Shown: one piece after another, positions 35,140 through 46,240 of the stretch | Layout of the letters: the number at the start of each line of letters is the position of its first letter | Numbering within the stretch: the stretch's first letter is position 1 | Assembly (NCBI GenBank): GCA_023634235.1 | Contig: JAMKCF010000020.1 | Coordinates: 310,001 to 374,000, forward strand | Length of the DNA: 64,000 nucleotides | Direction: 5' to 3' | Source: Pisaster brevispinus | Lineage: Eukaryota > Echinodermata > Asteroidea > Forcipulatida > Asteriidae | The notes under the pieces: model-generated | Databases searched by the model: none | What the model saw: only the letters and a program-made list of their open reading frames with translations | Told to the model about the DNA's origin: nothing | Made by a program: the position numbers and the translations under genes

Positions 35140-36350
35140 TGTCTGTGTGCCCCCCCCCCCATTTTAAATCTGGTCTTTTGTAATTGGAAATTTCCAGTTA
35201 AATGTGATAATTTCTATGTTTTTAAAACTATTTAAAAAAAATTTGTAGACACTAATGCCAAAGGAAAAATATCTTATAAAACATAGTAAATTACATAAAC
35301 AATTCAATGGAAAGGGGCTTGTTTATGGAAAAGGCAAACAGAAACTTGGCCAGACAAGCCCCTTCCCCTAGAAAAATGGTGCACTCCCTTGTGCCCCCTA
35401 AAATGTTACCCTATTTACTGCACCAGAAAGAACTGGATGTAGAAGAGATGTATATAGGCCTACATGTACAACACTCCAAAACATTTGCAGTCAACAGATC
35501 AAGATTTCATTACAAATTAAAAACGCAACATTTCCTTGTTGGGAAAATTTTCAACTAAACTTGTTTGGATCTGCATCATCCGACATCTAGTTGTAGCATT
35601 TCCATTTGAAAGATCACCACAATTCATGATGCTACATTAATGTATGTGGGGGCTAGGACAAAGAAGCGGATGGAATCCAGGGCAGTGCAATATTTATGGG
35701 GCTATACCATGTATTACCATGTAACGTAAAGTTCTATAGTGCCATTGTAGCATACATGTACCTTACGGGAAGTCTTCATTAAAGAATTTCTAAGTTTGGC
35801 CACAAACTCAGAAATTATTTATCCTTATTCACCAGTGGCGTAACTAGACATTTTCATTTGGGGGGGCAAGTGGGGGCAAAGATTATAATTGGGGGTACCA
35901 AAAAAGTGCAAGATTATCATTAAATATGTTAACTGATTTATATATTATAAGAATATACTTTTCTGTGATTTTCATATGGGGGGGGCAAGGGTTTCTGAGC
36001 GGGGGGGGGGGGGGGGGGGGGGGGGGGGCGCAGGCCCCCTGCCCCCCCTCTGGTGACGCCACTGCTTTTCACCTATTAAATGTGTTTACATTGAATTACT
36101 TGTGTCATTAAGCTTAATAGATGAGCGGATGTGACGTTCTTAACCCTTCATCATTTCTAAGCATTAGACAACATACCACAGCATAGTGGGGCTTATAGCA
36201 TCATCATGGCAATACAATCATCATAAGTGAGCTCAAACTATGCTAGGTCAGACAGTAGGTTGCGACGTGAGGGTTACGATAATCCGTAAAAAATAATAGG
36301 CCTACAGGGGACAGTTTTCTTGTTTCATTTTCAAGTTTGGTGAATTTACT
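35140..36350 (+). repeat. dispersed direct duplication, copy 1
   Basis: This aligns with 44320-46015 (shared ATTTTAAATCTGGTCTTTTG, GGAAAGGGGCTTGTTTATGG, GGACAAAGAAGCGGATGGAA, AAGTTTGGTGAATTTACTAC). Copy 1 carries a hAT-like MITE (35833-36064) that copy 2 lacks, and lacks the element at 44887-45600. The short frames in it are disrupted in one copy or the other. Confidence 0.85.
35833..36064. mobile_element. hAT-like MITE with poly-G core
   Basis: The ends are CAGTGGCGTAACTAG and the inverse of CAGTGGCGTCACCAG, a typical hAT-type terminus. The paralogous copy at 44320-46015 reads straight through (CTCTTCACCCATTAG), giving the empty site. The core contains a run of about 28 G (36001-36028) bordered by C-rich sequence. 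Confidence 0.75.
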
Positions 36351-36359
36351 ACCCCAGCT

Positions 36360-37400
36360 GGCCATTTAACATTTTTTTAAACGTAAAAAAAACCGTTTGC
36401 TTTTCGTAAAAAAAACGTTTCAATAGTACGTTTTAGAAACGTAATTCTGTGGAGTTTTTTATGTGTTTTAAAAACATTTCCATGTAACGTTTTAACTAGA
36501 ACAGCGAAGCTGCCATGGCGAGCTGCCGATCGCCAGATAGAAGACCAATGACTAATTGCAATAAGGAGTTAAGTTATGACCATTTAGGTGTTCATTGTTT
36601 TAACTCATTCAACTGGAACCAGTGATAAACTCTGAGAGTTTTATCTTGTCATATGAATCTACATGTAAGAAGCAATATTTGATTCAAGTTTCAAGTCAGT
36701 ACATCATTGCAACAAGGAGTTATGACCATTAAGTTTGTTTTATTGTTTGAACTCATTCAACTGGAACCAGTGATAAACTCTTGAGTTTTATCTTTTCATA
36801 TGAATCTACGTGTAAGAAGCAATATTTGATTCAAGTTTCAAGTAAGTACATCATTGCAATAAGGAGTTATGGCCATTTAAGGTTGTCATTGTTTTAGCTC
36901 ATTCAATGTATATAACAATCTCACTTGGGCTTGTACATACCATAAAACAACTCAACTCAAAGACTGATACTTAAAACAAAAACTTTAACATTTCCACTGA
37001 ACGCGGACGGACGGACGGACGGACGCACCGACGACGGACTGGACGGACGGAACGGAACGGACAGACGGGACGGAAATTGTCATTACATAGGCTCACTCTG
37101 CTTCTCAGCTCGCCAAAAATGTGACAATAACGTGAAAATAACTATGTTAAATTTTTTTTAAAACTTATACAATGTTTCCAATACGTTTTAAAACATTTTT
37201 AACACGTTTAAAGGTTTTTTTTATACGTTCTATTAACGTTTCCATGTAACGTATTAAAGACGTGAATATAACGTAAAAATAACTATGTTGAATTTCTTTT
37301 AAGATGTTTAAAAAACGTTTTAAAAACATTTTATAAACGTTTAAAAAGGGTTTTTTATACGTTACTCACAACCTGTTAAAAACCTTTTTGCGATGTGAAA
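36360..37400. repeat. AACGTT-rich degenerate repeat, interrupted by a transposon
   Basis: Frequent AACGTTT/AAAACGT words occur on both sides of the element at 36496-37115. The same composition occurs at 43620-44315. Confidence 0.5.
36496..37115 (-). mobile_element. Helentron-like element, family B, copy 1
   Basis: On the minus strand it starts TGGCGAGCTG and ends GCAGCTCGCCATGGCAGC...TTCTAG. The subterminal GCAGCTCGCCA is the inverse of the start, the 3' end can fold on GCTGCCATGGCAGC, and the terminus is CTAG. The interior holds two to three copies of a roughly 130-bp repeat (AATAAGGAGTTATG...) and a GGAC(G) microsatellite. The second copy is at 50475-51470. Confidence 0.6.
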
Positions 37401-38780
37401 ATAACTATTTGTCTTCCTTAAAAGGCTTTCACTGTTCACTCGTTTTCATGTTTACTTAAGGTTTAGATGTAGCCCTTTTTTTAAATGGGAAATAAATGTT
37501 TGAAAATGTTGACAAGTCGTTACATTACTCAAGAAACAGTAAATATATAATCACTTCACAAGACTAATTTGTGCAAGCTATTTATTTATTTTTCAAACCT
37601 TGAATACTGCAATGCTATTTAGGATCCCCACCAAAAGATACACATAGACTTGCCTTGAAAAAGTTTAATGGGGAGCAGCCAGATTTTTAAAAAGCGATCA
37701 CAGTAAGACCATTAGCGAACTGAAATGCTTATACAGGACCTCAAATGGGATACACTTCAAAAATGCCGCACCATAACAATCTTCGTTGCAACCAAGGGAA
37801 TAGATCAACAACTCAGGCTCTAAATTAGGCTCTAAATTTAAATACCATCTTATCAAACAAAGACTGCTACCGTTACTCCTTGTATCCGAGAACAATTCCA
37901 ATCTTGAACTCTCCCACCACAAGTTAAATCAACCCCTGACGCCTATAATTTAAAGTCACTCCTTGAAAAAATTTAATTTTAAGTAGGAGCTTGCATGCAT
38001 GCGTGAGGGTCTGCACGCTTATATCGCAGTGGTGGCGGTGTGTATTGAGGACAAGACAAGTTTATTGTGTCAAATACTTATGAAAATTGTGATGAAACTA
38101 AAATAACAATTAAGATCTGTTTAGTTTAAAAAGTCAATGTAAACAGCAAGCATAACAACAAAATTGCACATTGCGGATGCGATCGAACATGGTGCTGTTC
38201 TATCGGTGTGCTAGTTTCCATATAGCAGTGTGGTTTGTTTTAAGTTAAGAACGCTTTGGTGCTGTACTAAAGGTGTGGGGGAGTTGTTGAATGTTGTCAC
38301 AAAAGAAATGCAGTATTTAAATTTAATGTGAATATTCATTTTCCTTATTTGCATGTATTTGCATACCTCCTTTTTATCCATTGTAAATATACCCAGCCTG
38401 GCCTAGTGCCAGAACCCAGTGGCCATGATTGAATAGTCAATGTCTTTTGTACACTAATCCAGTAGTTATAGCCTCGCCCTGGTTTGTATGGTCTCAGGCT
38501 TAAGGTTCAGTGGCTTTATTTGCATAATCTAAGGGTAAGTTGAATAAGGAAAAGATTTGGTCTGGGATGCTTTGTGAGGGAACAAAGTGTATGCAAAGAG
38601 ATGGCAACAGGGGTGAGAGCAATTGAGTGTTGGTGGGATATGAACCCATTCCTTTTTTAGAGCTTGGGGTGGATGTACACACCTTGTTTTGCTGTACTGC
38701 TACATTTTAAAATTGAAAATTTGCCTGATATTGCAAATCCAACCTGGAATTTGCTGCACCAGCATTCCAAGCTTAAACAT
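37400..38780. other. no gene seen
   Basis: AT-rich sequence. The minus-strand frames at 37698-37922 and 38500-38682 show no domain and no splice context that I can support. Confidence 0.45.
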
Positions 38781-39135
38781 TTTTATTAGCTGCGGTAGGC
38801 TTCGAGCCTCGTTTTACCAGCTTTAGAAAGGAGACAGGTTGGACGACAGATCTTCAATCGTAAGTAATTTCTTTCATATCAATTCATTATTTAAAGAAGT
38901 CTCTCATGATGAAAACCTGTGTACATGTAGTTTTAATTCAAAAATCTTTGAAAACTTGTGCAAATTAAGAGAGTCATATTGAAGTCTGTACTTGGGAATA
39001 TTGCTGGATTGTTTGGCATTGATCAAAAGGAAAAGTGAATCTTATTATGAAGTTTAATGTAATGTAAAAGATATGTGAGTAATCATGCCTTTTGTGACCT
39101 AAATTATGGCATAAGTTTGGCTAATGAAACTTTCA

Positions 39136-39293
39136 GATGGCCTGTAGTGAAGTGTGAATTTGTGACGTTGGATGGTGTACCGGAAACCACTGATACAGCA
39201 GGGGCCCGCAGTCGTTTGAAGTATATAAAAATCGTCACGCAGGATGACAACATAGTACTGCTTGTAGTAGGAAAGGCTCAACGCAGGAATTGA
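39136..39293 (+). CDS. candidate terminal exon of an unknown gene
   Basis: After an acceptor (AACTTTCAG) the frame reads about 52 residues starting WPVVKCEFVTLDGVP and ends VGKAQRRN at a TGA. A donor (TTCAATC/GTAAGTAA) at about 38860 ends an open segment whose phase joins this exon. ATTAAA (about 39464) and AATAAA (about 39822) follow. I do not recognise the protein. Support is limited to splice and phase agreement. Confidence 0.28.
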
Positions 39294-40463
39294 AGAGTTT
39301 AAGTAAGATAAATCCTCAATGTGAAGACGCATCTGGCTCACTGAACTGAATTGACCAAAGGCAGGAAAACCTATGGTAGTGTAAAAGCCAAGCCTGAAAA
39401 TTGAGGTGAAGGAAGAGGTGGATCCTCTGGAGTTAAGTAGTAGCGTGAGAAAGTTTGTGTTCAATTAAAATAATAGTACAGTGTCTTTTCGTAAACTAGT
39501 TCTTAGTTGGAGAAAATTGTGGTTTTGATCTGAGGTACAAAACCAAGTGAAACTGAAAGACGAAGAAATGCACAAGACCCATTGTAGCTACTCGTCAAAT
39601 AGTGGTTTGGTTTTAAACATTACTGAATCACTAATTTGAATTGAATGGTACAGACATGACAGGATTGAGTAGATAATAATCACAATATTTTGTCAACCAG
39701 TTGGAATCGATAATTGGATTTTGAATTAGCTGTTCTAATCTTACTTACCTCAAGCTTGAGACCTAATTAATTGTGGGAACTATTGATGTAAATTGCTGAA
39801 TATTTTTAAACAATAAATTTATAATATAAAGTGAGAAATGCTCAACTGAGTTTTATTCAGTGTATTGTGGAACCCTAGAAGTGGACTAGGGGTGTTCTGA
39901 CAAATGTAAACTCCCCATACATTAGGCACTGTAGCAATAGCAATAGCAAAGAGTTTTGTTATTTGAGGTAAACCACTCCGCTAGGGGCTAGGAAAACCAG
40001 CACGCCGATCGAATGGCACAACACAAAAGACAGTGTTGACGCACTGTACACGAATGGAACCGACTTTTGAAACTAAAAAGGAAGTTGCGCTTCTTAACTT
40101 AAAGGCTCTTGACATGTTTGGTAATTGTCAAAGACCAGTATTCTCACTTGGTGTATCCGAACATAATATGCATAAAATAACAAACCTGTGAAAAATTGGG
40201 CTGAGTTGGTCATCGAAGTTGCAAGAAAATAATGAAAACCCCCCCCCCCAAAAAAAAAAAACACGTCCTTGTCGCACAAATTTGTGTGCTTTCAGATGCC
40301 AATAAAAGGCTTCAGGCCTGAAGTCTTTTAATATTTTAGTGAGAAATTACCTCTTTCTCAAAAACTAGTTACTTCAGAGGGAGTGGTTTCTCACAATGTT
40401 TTAAAATATCAACACCTCTCCGTTGCTCGTTACCAAGTAAGTTTTGCTAAAACTATTTTGAGC

Positions 40464-40469
40464 TTTATT
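40464..40469 (-). terminator. polyadenylation signal AATAAA of the small three-exon gene
   Basis: AATAAA lies 42 nt beyond the TGA stop at 40511, a usual distance for a short 3'UTR. Confidence 0.55.
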
Positions 40470-40510
40470 TTGAGTAATTACCAAACGTGTCCAGTGCCTT
40501 TAAACGGGTT

Positions 40511-41967
40511 TCAATTATCTTCTTCGACCTCTGGAGCACTATCGACATCTCCACCATCGTTTTCTTCAACTTCCTGTAAAACAATCCATTCATTAACATG
40601 GGTTAAGGTGTGGCCAACAGAAAGTAAATTCTACATCCATCAATTATTTTTTTCATGTTTAACCCATTACAGTCTTCTCAGGTGAAGCAGCTCACTATAG
40701 CGAGTATCAATATTCAGAACTCGACCATACTGTTAAAAATGGTTGTTATTCAGAAAGAGGGGTTTGAAAAGGTTTCCTATAAAGAAAATCAAAGTATTAA
40801 TCTACTTTGTGACTGTCATGATGTTTGTTCAGACTTTTACACTTCTTAACAGTCACAGTTATGATGTATTACAATTATGAATATGAATGTGCGTTCCTTC
40901 TTCAATAATCCATAATTTTTTTCTTATCGCTTACCTTATGGCCCTTTCCTCCCTTTATACATGGGGCGGCTTTGAGGAAATCCCCAACATACTGCTCCAC
41001 ATCCCTCTCTCTAGCGCTCCCATGATTTTTTAAGGTGGCCTCTGAATAAAGAAAGAAAACGCATTACCATCATGATTATATCAAGCAAATAAACATAGGC
41101 AAAGGCTATATAGGAACACTAACTGCCCCTACATATTTTTGGTATCCTATACACATGGTCACTACCTTACAAATCTAAAATTACAAGTGAATTTGAGGAG
41201 CCAGTGCTCACATAAAATTACCTCAAATATAATTTGTCTTAAAGATGGATAGGGTATCAATTATTGTTATTGTACAATGAACTCAGCTATTCTCAAGGAC
41301 CAAAGCCCCAGTTGATAATCTTTCTTTCCAAGACTTGGAACATTAATTATTTTAAAATCAACATCAAGCCAACTAAAAAAAGTATGACACAAATAAATTG
41401 TTAGAACTCGCTTTTGAATTGACTTTACACCAATTAAGGGGGCAGTGCTTCCTTAGAGCATCTAGCTAATCGTTTGAACTTCTCTTGAATTACGAACATG
41501 TAGCAGTTTGTATGTTCATTAGTTTTGAATCAATCGATTCCAGTCACCCATCTCAACCCAAGAGACTCCAGGATTGTACAATGTACTCACCTATTCTCAA
41601 GGACCAAGCCCCGGGATCTTGATAATCTTTCTTTCCAAAACTTGGAACATTCATTATTTTAAAATCAACAATCAAGCCAACTAAAAAAAAGTATGGCACA
41701 AATAAATTGTTCAAACTCGCTTTTGAATTGACTTTACACCAATTAAGGGGCCAGGGTGCTTCCTTAGACTTAGAGCATCTGGCTAGTCGTTTGAAGTTCT
41801 ATTGATTTACATGTAGCAGTTTGTATGTTCATTAGTTTTGAATCAATCGATTCCAGTCACCCATCTCAACCCAAGAGACTCCAGGATTGTACAATGTACT
41901 CACCTATTCTCATGGACCAAGCACCAGGATCTCGATAATCTTTCTTTCCAAAACTTGGAACATTCAT
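40511..41967 (-). CDS. small three-exon gene, 77-residue acidic-tailed protein
   Basis: Coding exons are 41967-41904 (ATG, phase 1 end), 41041-40935 (phase 0 end) and 40573-40511 (TGA). Splice sites are canonical (G/GTGAGTA; TTTATTCAG/AG; AAG/GTAAGC; TTTTACAG/GAA) and the reading phase agrees at both junctions. The first exon encodes 21 residues with a GKKDYRDPGAWSMRI core; the second continues with EATLKNHGSARERDVEQYV and a Lys/Gly-rich end; the last is 20 residues, mostly Asp/Glu. There is no signal peptide or membrane helix. An in-frame stop precedes the ATG. The protein is likely soluble and intracellular; I do not recognise the family. Two more copies of exon 1 lie in the first intron. 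Confidence 0.6.
41283..41365 (-). pseudogene. decayed third copy of the duplicate exon
   Basis: This aligns with the two intact copies but has lost the ATG (ATT), has a one-base deletion upstream, carries changes around CAACTGGGG, and has GCTGAG in place of the GTGAGT donor. It should not splice. Confidence 0.6.
41591..41680 (-). CDS. duplicate first coding exon, intact copy
   Basis: This is a 90-nt exon with its own acceptor (ACTTTTTTTTAG) and donor (G/GTGAGTAC). It differs from the 41967 copy by Arg-to-Gln and Met-to-Leu changes. Its ATG is at 41654. Its length is a multiple of three and both ends are phase 1, so it could be an alternative first exon or be included as a cassette without shifting frame. 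Confidence 0.5.
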
Positions 41968-42663
41968 GATTTTAGTGAAAGATAAAAATCAACAATCAAG
42001 CTAACTAAAAAAAGTACGAAACAATTAAATTTACAGTTAATACTTGTACACATAGTGCGTACAACATTGTGCATTCAACATTACCTTCAAATCACTAAAA
42101 GAAAACCTCTTTGCTGAACACCGCTTGAATAAGGAATTCTTCGTACTACAAAATACTAAAGGCTAACAACCTGTGTCTTGAACCACTAAAGCAATACGAA
42201 GAGTATATACAATATATAGGGGTCATTCAAAGAGTAAGTCAAAGACTCTCATAAAGAAAACAAAAGCTATCACCACCACTTGTGGCATACAACAAAGCGA
42301 ATATATAATAAGTTCATAGAGAAATTCTTGCCTTTCACTCTTATCACATAAAGTAATAAACAAAGGTCCAAGGGAATAGTAACGGCAATGTAGCAGTGAT
42401 CACATATCATTTGCTGTACTAACCCGGAGTATAACACAGTGCACTAAAAGTTACTGTATATTGATAACCTATGCTGTGCAGCAATTCACTGACTATCGAT
42501 ATGCTCAAATTCTAACCACACTACTACTCGGCATATATCCCAAGGCAATTACACTCTCTGCCCTCGGCTGCCCTCTAGCTGACCACAGAGGAATTAACCA
42601 TTCCAACACAGTGCAGCATTTATAAGTTGTACATGTACATGTACATGTAGCAAGTATACACTC

Positions 42664-42820
42664 AATCTTTAGGATTGTAGTTAGGGACCAATCATTTCCA
42701 GATTTAAAAATCAAACCTATTAGATTTGAATTCAAATTGAATAGATTTTAGTTTAGATCTAATAGGTTTGTTTTTTAAATCTGAAAACAAGATTGGTCCC
42801 TAACTACAATCCTAAAGATT
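42664..42820. mobile_element. foldback MITE, about 157 bp
   Basis: AATCTTTAGGATTGTAGTTA at the left is repeated as its exact inverse at the right end. The arms stay complementary for about 60 bp with few mismatches and meet at a short centre. It has no coding content. Confidence 0.75.
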
Positions 42821-43409
42821 AAATTTCAAATCTCTGACATTTATTTAGAGTGTATGATTGAAACAACGGCTTAATGGAAAAGTTTGAACATGAACCTGAA
42901 AAGAAAGGGTTTCTTACAACTATGTACCAACTTAACCAATCAATGAGAATACAATAATAGAGGTAAACAAATTATAAAAGCCAATAGGCCTATTTACTAA
43001 ATTAATGAATTAATAATAGGCACTTTCTTACATGATAAGGCTTCTAGTCAGGTAATTGAGCAAAACCTAATTAAATGATAGAAGAATGTAAAACCAATCA
43101 AAAGTAAATTTAAACTTCCTAGAAATACGCAATGATTGAAGTTTTGAGAATAACAAATAGAGACAACCTCTTAAGAAATGTGAAAATAGTCATGTTTCCA
43201 CTAGAGCTTCAGTGATGTCAAGTTAACACAAGCGATAGTGAATAAACTTATTAAATATCTCTAATAATTATGAAAACCAATTGAACAAAGTATGAATCAA
43301 AGAACAGGTAAACAAGTACTCACCCCTTGCAATAAAACTATCCTGGCTTAAATATAGGTCACCTTAATTTCTTGATAAATATAACGAGAAGAACAGTGTA
43401 TGAACTCAC

Positions 43410-43600
43410 CCAAGTGAGTGTTAGCTGGCAAGTGGTCTTCAAACGTACCACCACCAACCGCTGCTCCTCAGATCAGAGCACCAAGGATCAAAGTGAGGAT
43501 AGTTGCGGTACACATGCGCAAAATAATCAAAAAGTAAATTACATAGTCGGCCGCGCTTGCTCCACACACACGAACGTTTGTTTGTGATAAAACGGCTCGA
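43410..43600 (-). promoter_or_regulatory. candidate promoter and 5'UTR exon of the 40.5-42 kb gene
   Basis: A locally CpG-rich block (GGCCGCGC, TGCGCATGTG) ends in a donor TTGG/GTGAGTTC at 43410/43409 on the minus strand. It lies 1.4 kb upstream of an acceptor (ACTTTTTTTAG at about 42005) in front of the ATG exon. It plausibly holds the transcription start of that gene. Confidence 0.35.
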
Positions 43601-43619
43601 TATAATACACAAAGCCGTA

Positions 43620-44315
43620 CTTTTTACAACTGTTCGTAAACGTTTCCTAAAAACTAAAATATTTTCCAGAATGGTTTAAATTAGGTTGTTTCATAACTTT
43701 CTATATTAGTTATGTGTTTGATTATGAGTATTTTGACGTTATTTTAACGTTTTTAGAACGTTATGAAATAACAATTATTTTTAACAAATACTGGGACATT
43801 TTAAAAACGTTTTAAAACTGTTTTAAAAACGTTTCCTAAAAACGAAAATATTTTCCAGAATAAAATGGTTTAAAATAGGTTGTGATATAACGTTCTATAA
43901 GCGTTATGATTACATTTCAATTGTGTGTTTGTTTATGTGTATTTTTAAAACGTTATTCTAACGTTATGATAAAACAACTATTTTTAACAAATACTGGGAC
44001 ATTTTTAAAACGTTTTAAAACTGTTTTTAAAACGTTTCCTAAAAATGAAAATATTTTCCAGAATATATGGTTTAAAATAGGTTGTGATATAAAGTTCTTT
44101 AAACGTTATGATCACGTTTCAATTGTGTGTTTGTTTATGTGTATTTTTACAACGTTATTTTAACATTATTATAACGTTATGGTAGAACAAATATTCAAAA
44201 TAAAAAATCTGCTCTAAACTGAGACGTTTTAAAAACGTTTTTAAAACGTTTCAAAAAACGAAACGTAATAAAACCCAATTTAAAACGTTTCGAAAACGTT
44301 TTGTGTTTACTGGGT
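43620..44315. repeat. AACGTT-rich tandem repeat, about 190-200 bp period, three copies
   Basis: GTTTCCTAAAAA(C/T)(G/T)AAAATATTTTCCAGAAT-type blocks begin near 43642, 43831 and 44034. Words such as TTAAAACGTTT are abundant. Confidence 0.65.
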
Positions 44316-44319
44316 GCCC

Positions 44320-46015
44320 CCCCCATTTTAAATCTGGTCTTTTGTAAATGAAAATTTCCAGTTTAATGTGATAGTTTCTATGTTTTTAAAACTATTTTAA
44401 AAACATTTTCATGCAATTTTGTTGTAGACACTAATGCCAAAATATCTTATAAAACATACTAAATTACATAAACAATTCAATGGAAAGGGGCTTGTTTATG
44501 GAAAAGGCAAACAGAAACTTGGCCAGAAGTGCCCCTTCCCCTAGAAAAATGGTGCAACCCCCTGTGCCCCCTAAAATTGTAGAAGAGATGTATATAGGCC
44601 TACATGTACAACACTCCAAAACATTTGCGGTCAACAGAACATCAAGATTTCATTACATATTAAAAACGCAACAATTTCAACTAAAATTTTTTGGATTTGC
44701 ATCATCTAGTTGTAGCATTTCGACAAAGAAATGTGAGTTTCCATTTGAAAGATCACCACAATTCATGATGGTACATAATGTATGTGGGGCTAGGACAAAG
44801 AAGCGGATGGAATCCAGTGCAGTGCACTATTTATGGGGCTATACATGTAATGTAGAGCTCTATAGTGCCATGGTAGCATACATGCAGGGTCGTACTAATT
44901 AGCGTCAACAGGCCCATTTCACGACAACTCAAGACAACTCAAGACAACAAGTTTAAAATACCATCAAATACAATGGTTGTAATCAGAGTGTATCTGGAAA
45001 CACATTTAAAACTGACTGGGACCATCATGCATACATATTTTTCTGGGGAAAAAATGTTTTTTTCGTAAAAAATAGTCAACTTTCTCCGTCCGTAAAATTG
45101 GCCGACGTAATGCTATTGCGCTAGTGCAATGACTTTGGACAGCACCATTATGATATGGGTGGGTAAGGACAAAAAGCAATTGAGACAGAAAAAAGAGTTA
45201 AAGAACAAAAGAAATAAAGAAAGAAAAAAGAAAGAAACAAAGAAACAAAGAAATACATGTAAATAAAACTATAATATGAAAAGTTTCTTACATTGACATG
45301 AGTGTGTGGGCACCATTCTCGACTTAAAAATTGCACTTACCTGTAGTGTAATGGTGCGGTCCAATGTTATTGCGCAAGCGCAATAGCATCACGTCAGCCA
45401 ATTCTACGGACGGCGAAAGTTGACTATTTTTACGAAAAACATGTATGCACGATGGTTCCAGTCAGTTTTAAACGTGTTTCCAGATACACTCTGATTACAA
45501 ACATTGTATTTGATGTTATTTTAAACTTGTTGTCTTGAGTTGTCTTGAGTTGTCTTGAGTTGTCGTGAAATGGGCCTGTTGACGCTAATTAGTATGACCG
45601 TACATGCACGTTATGGGAAAGCTTCATTAAAGAATTTTTGAGTTTTGGCCTCAAAAACTCCGAAATTATTCATCCTCTTCACCCATTAGATGTGTTTACA
45701 TTGAATTACTTGTCTCATTAAGCTTAATGGATGAGCAGATGTGACTATCTTAACCCTCTTTAATTTCTAAGCATTAGACAACATACCACGGCGTAGTGGG
45801 GCTAGAGTCATGGCATGCATGGCAATATAATTATCATAAGTGAGCTCAAGTTATGCTAGGTTGCAACATGGAGGTGGATTATTCCTACCTCCATGATTGC
45901 GATAATCGTAATCGTATTCGTAACCCTCAATCCTCCTCAGACGGTCGCAATTAAAAATGATAGGCCTACAGGAGACATTTTTCTTGTTTCATTTTCAAGT
46001 TTGGTGAATTTACTA
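44320..46015 (+). repeat. dispersed direct duplication, copy 2
   Basis: This aligns with 35140-36350 (see that entry) and is interrupted by the 714-bp element at 44887-45600. Confidence 0.85.
44887..45600. mobile_element. hAT-like MITE with long terminal inverted repeats
   Basis: The inverted arms are about 190 bp (GTACTAATTAGCGTCAAC ... and its inverse) and include a short TTGTCTTGAG tandem repeat. The element is flanked by TACATGCA on both sides (44879-44886, 45601-45608). The paralogous locus has a single TACATGTA, so the 8-bp target duplication is supported by an empty site. An 8-bp duplication is typical of hAT transposons. No transposase is present. Confidence 0.8.
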
Positions 46016-46064
46016 CTTAACCAACTTAATTCATATTGATTCCTCGACTAACCTTTTTTCCTTG

Positions 46065-46240
46065 CAGCGAAAAACTGGACGTCACGTCGCCTGCTGAAGC
46101 CGGGAAATTCCAAACCAAAATGACAAACGTCATCGGCGATTGCCTTATCTATCGATAGCGGCCATGCCCATGTTGTCCATTCACAGCAATCAAAACAAGC
46201 GCGTACCAAACGTCATAAAATAGGACTAAATGTAGTACCA
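46065..46240. promoter_or_regulatory. CpG-dense promoter-like block
   Basis: There are about ten CpGs in 100 bp in an otherwise CpG-poor region, with a CRE-like GACGTCACGTC and the palindrome TATCGATA. An acceptor-like CTTTTTTCCTTGCAG precedes it on the plus strand, followed by an open segment of about 30 codons. It could be a promoter or a terminal exon; the evidence does not decide. Confidence 0.3.

Larger units (their letters stand above)
41270..42040. repeat. tandem duplication, about 305-315 bp period, 2.5 copies
   Basis: Three copies of the duplicated exon with surrounding intron. Shared markers are AATCTTTCTTTCCA, ACTTTACACCAATTAAGG and AATCAATCGATTCCAGTCAC. Confidence 0.8.
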
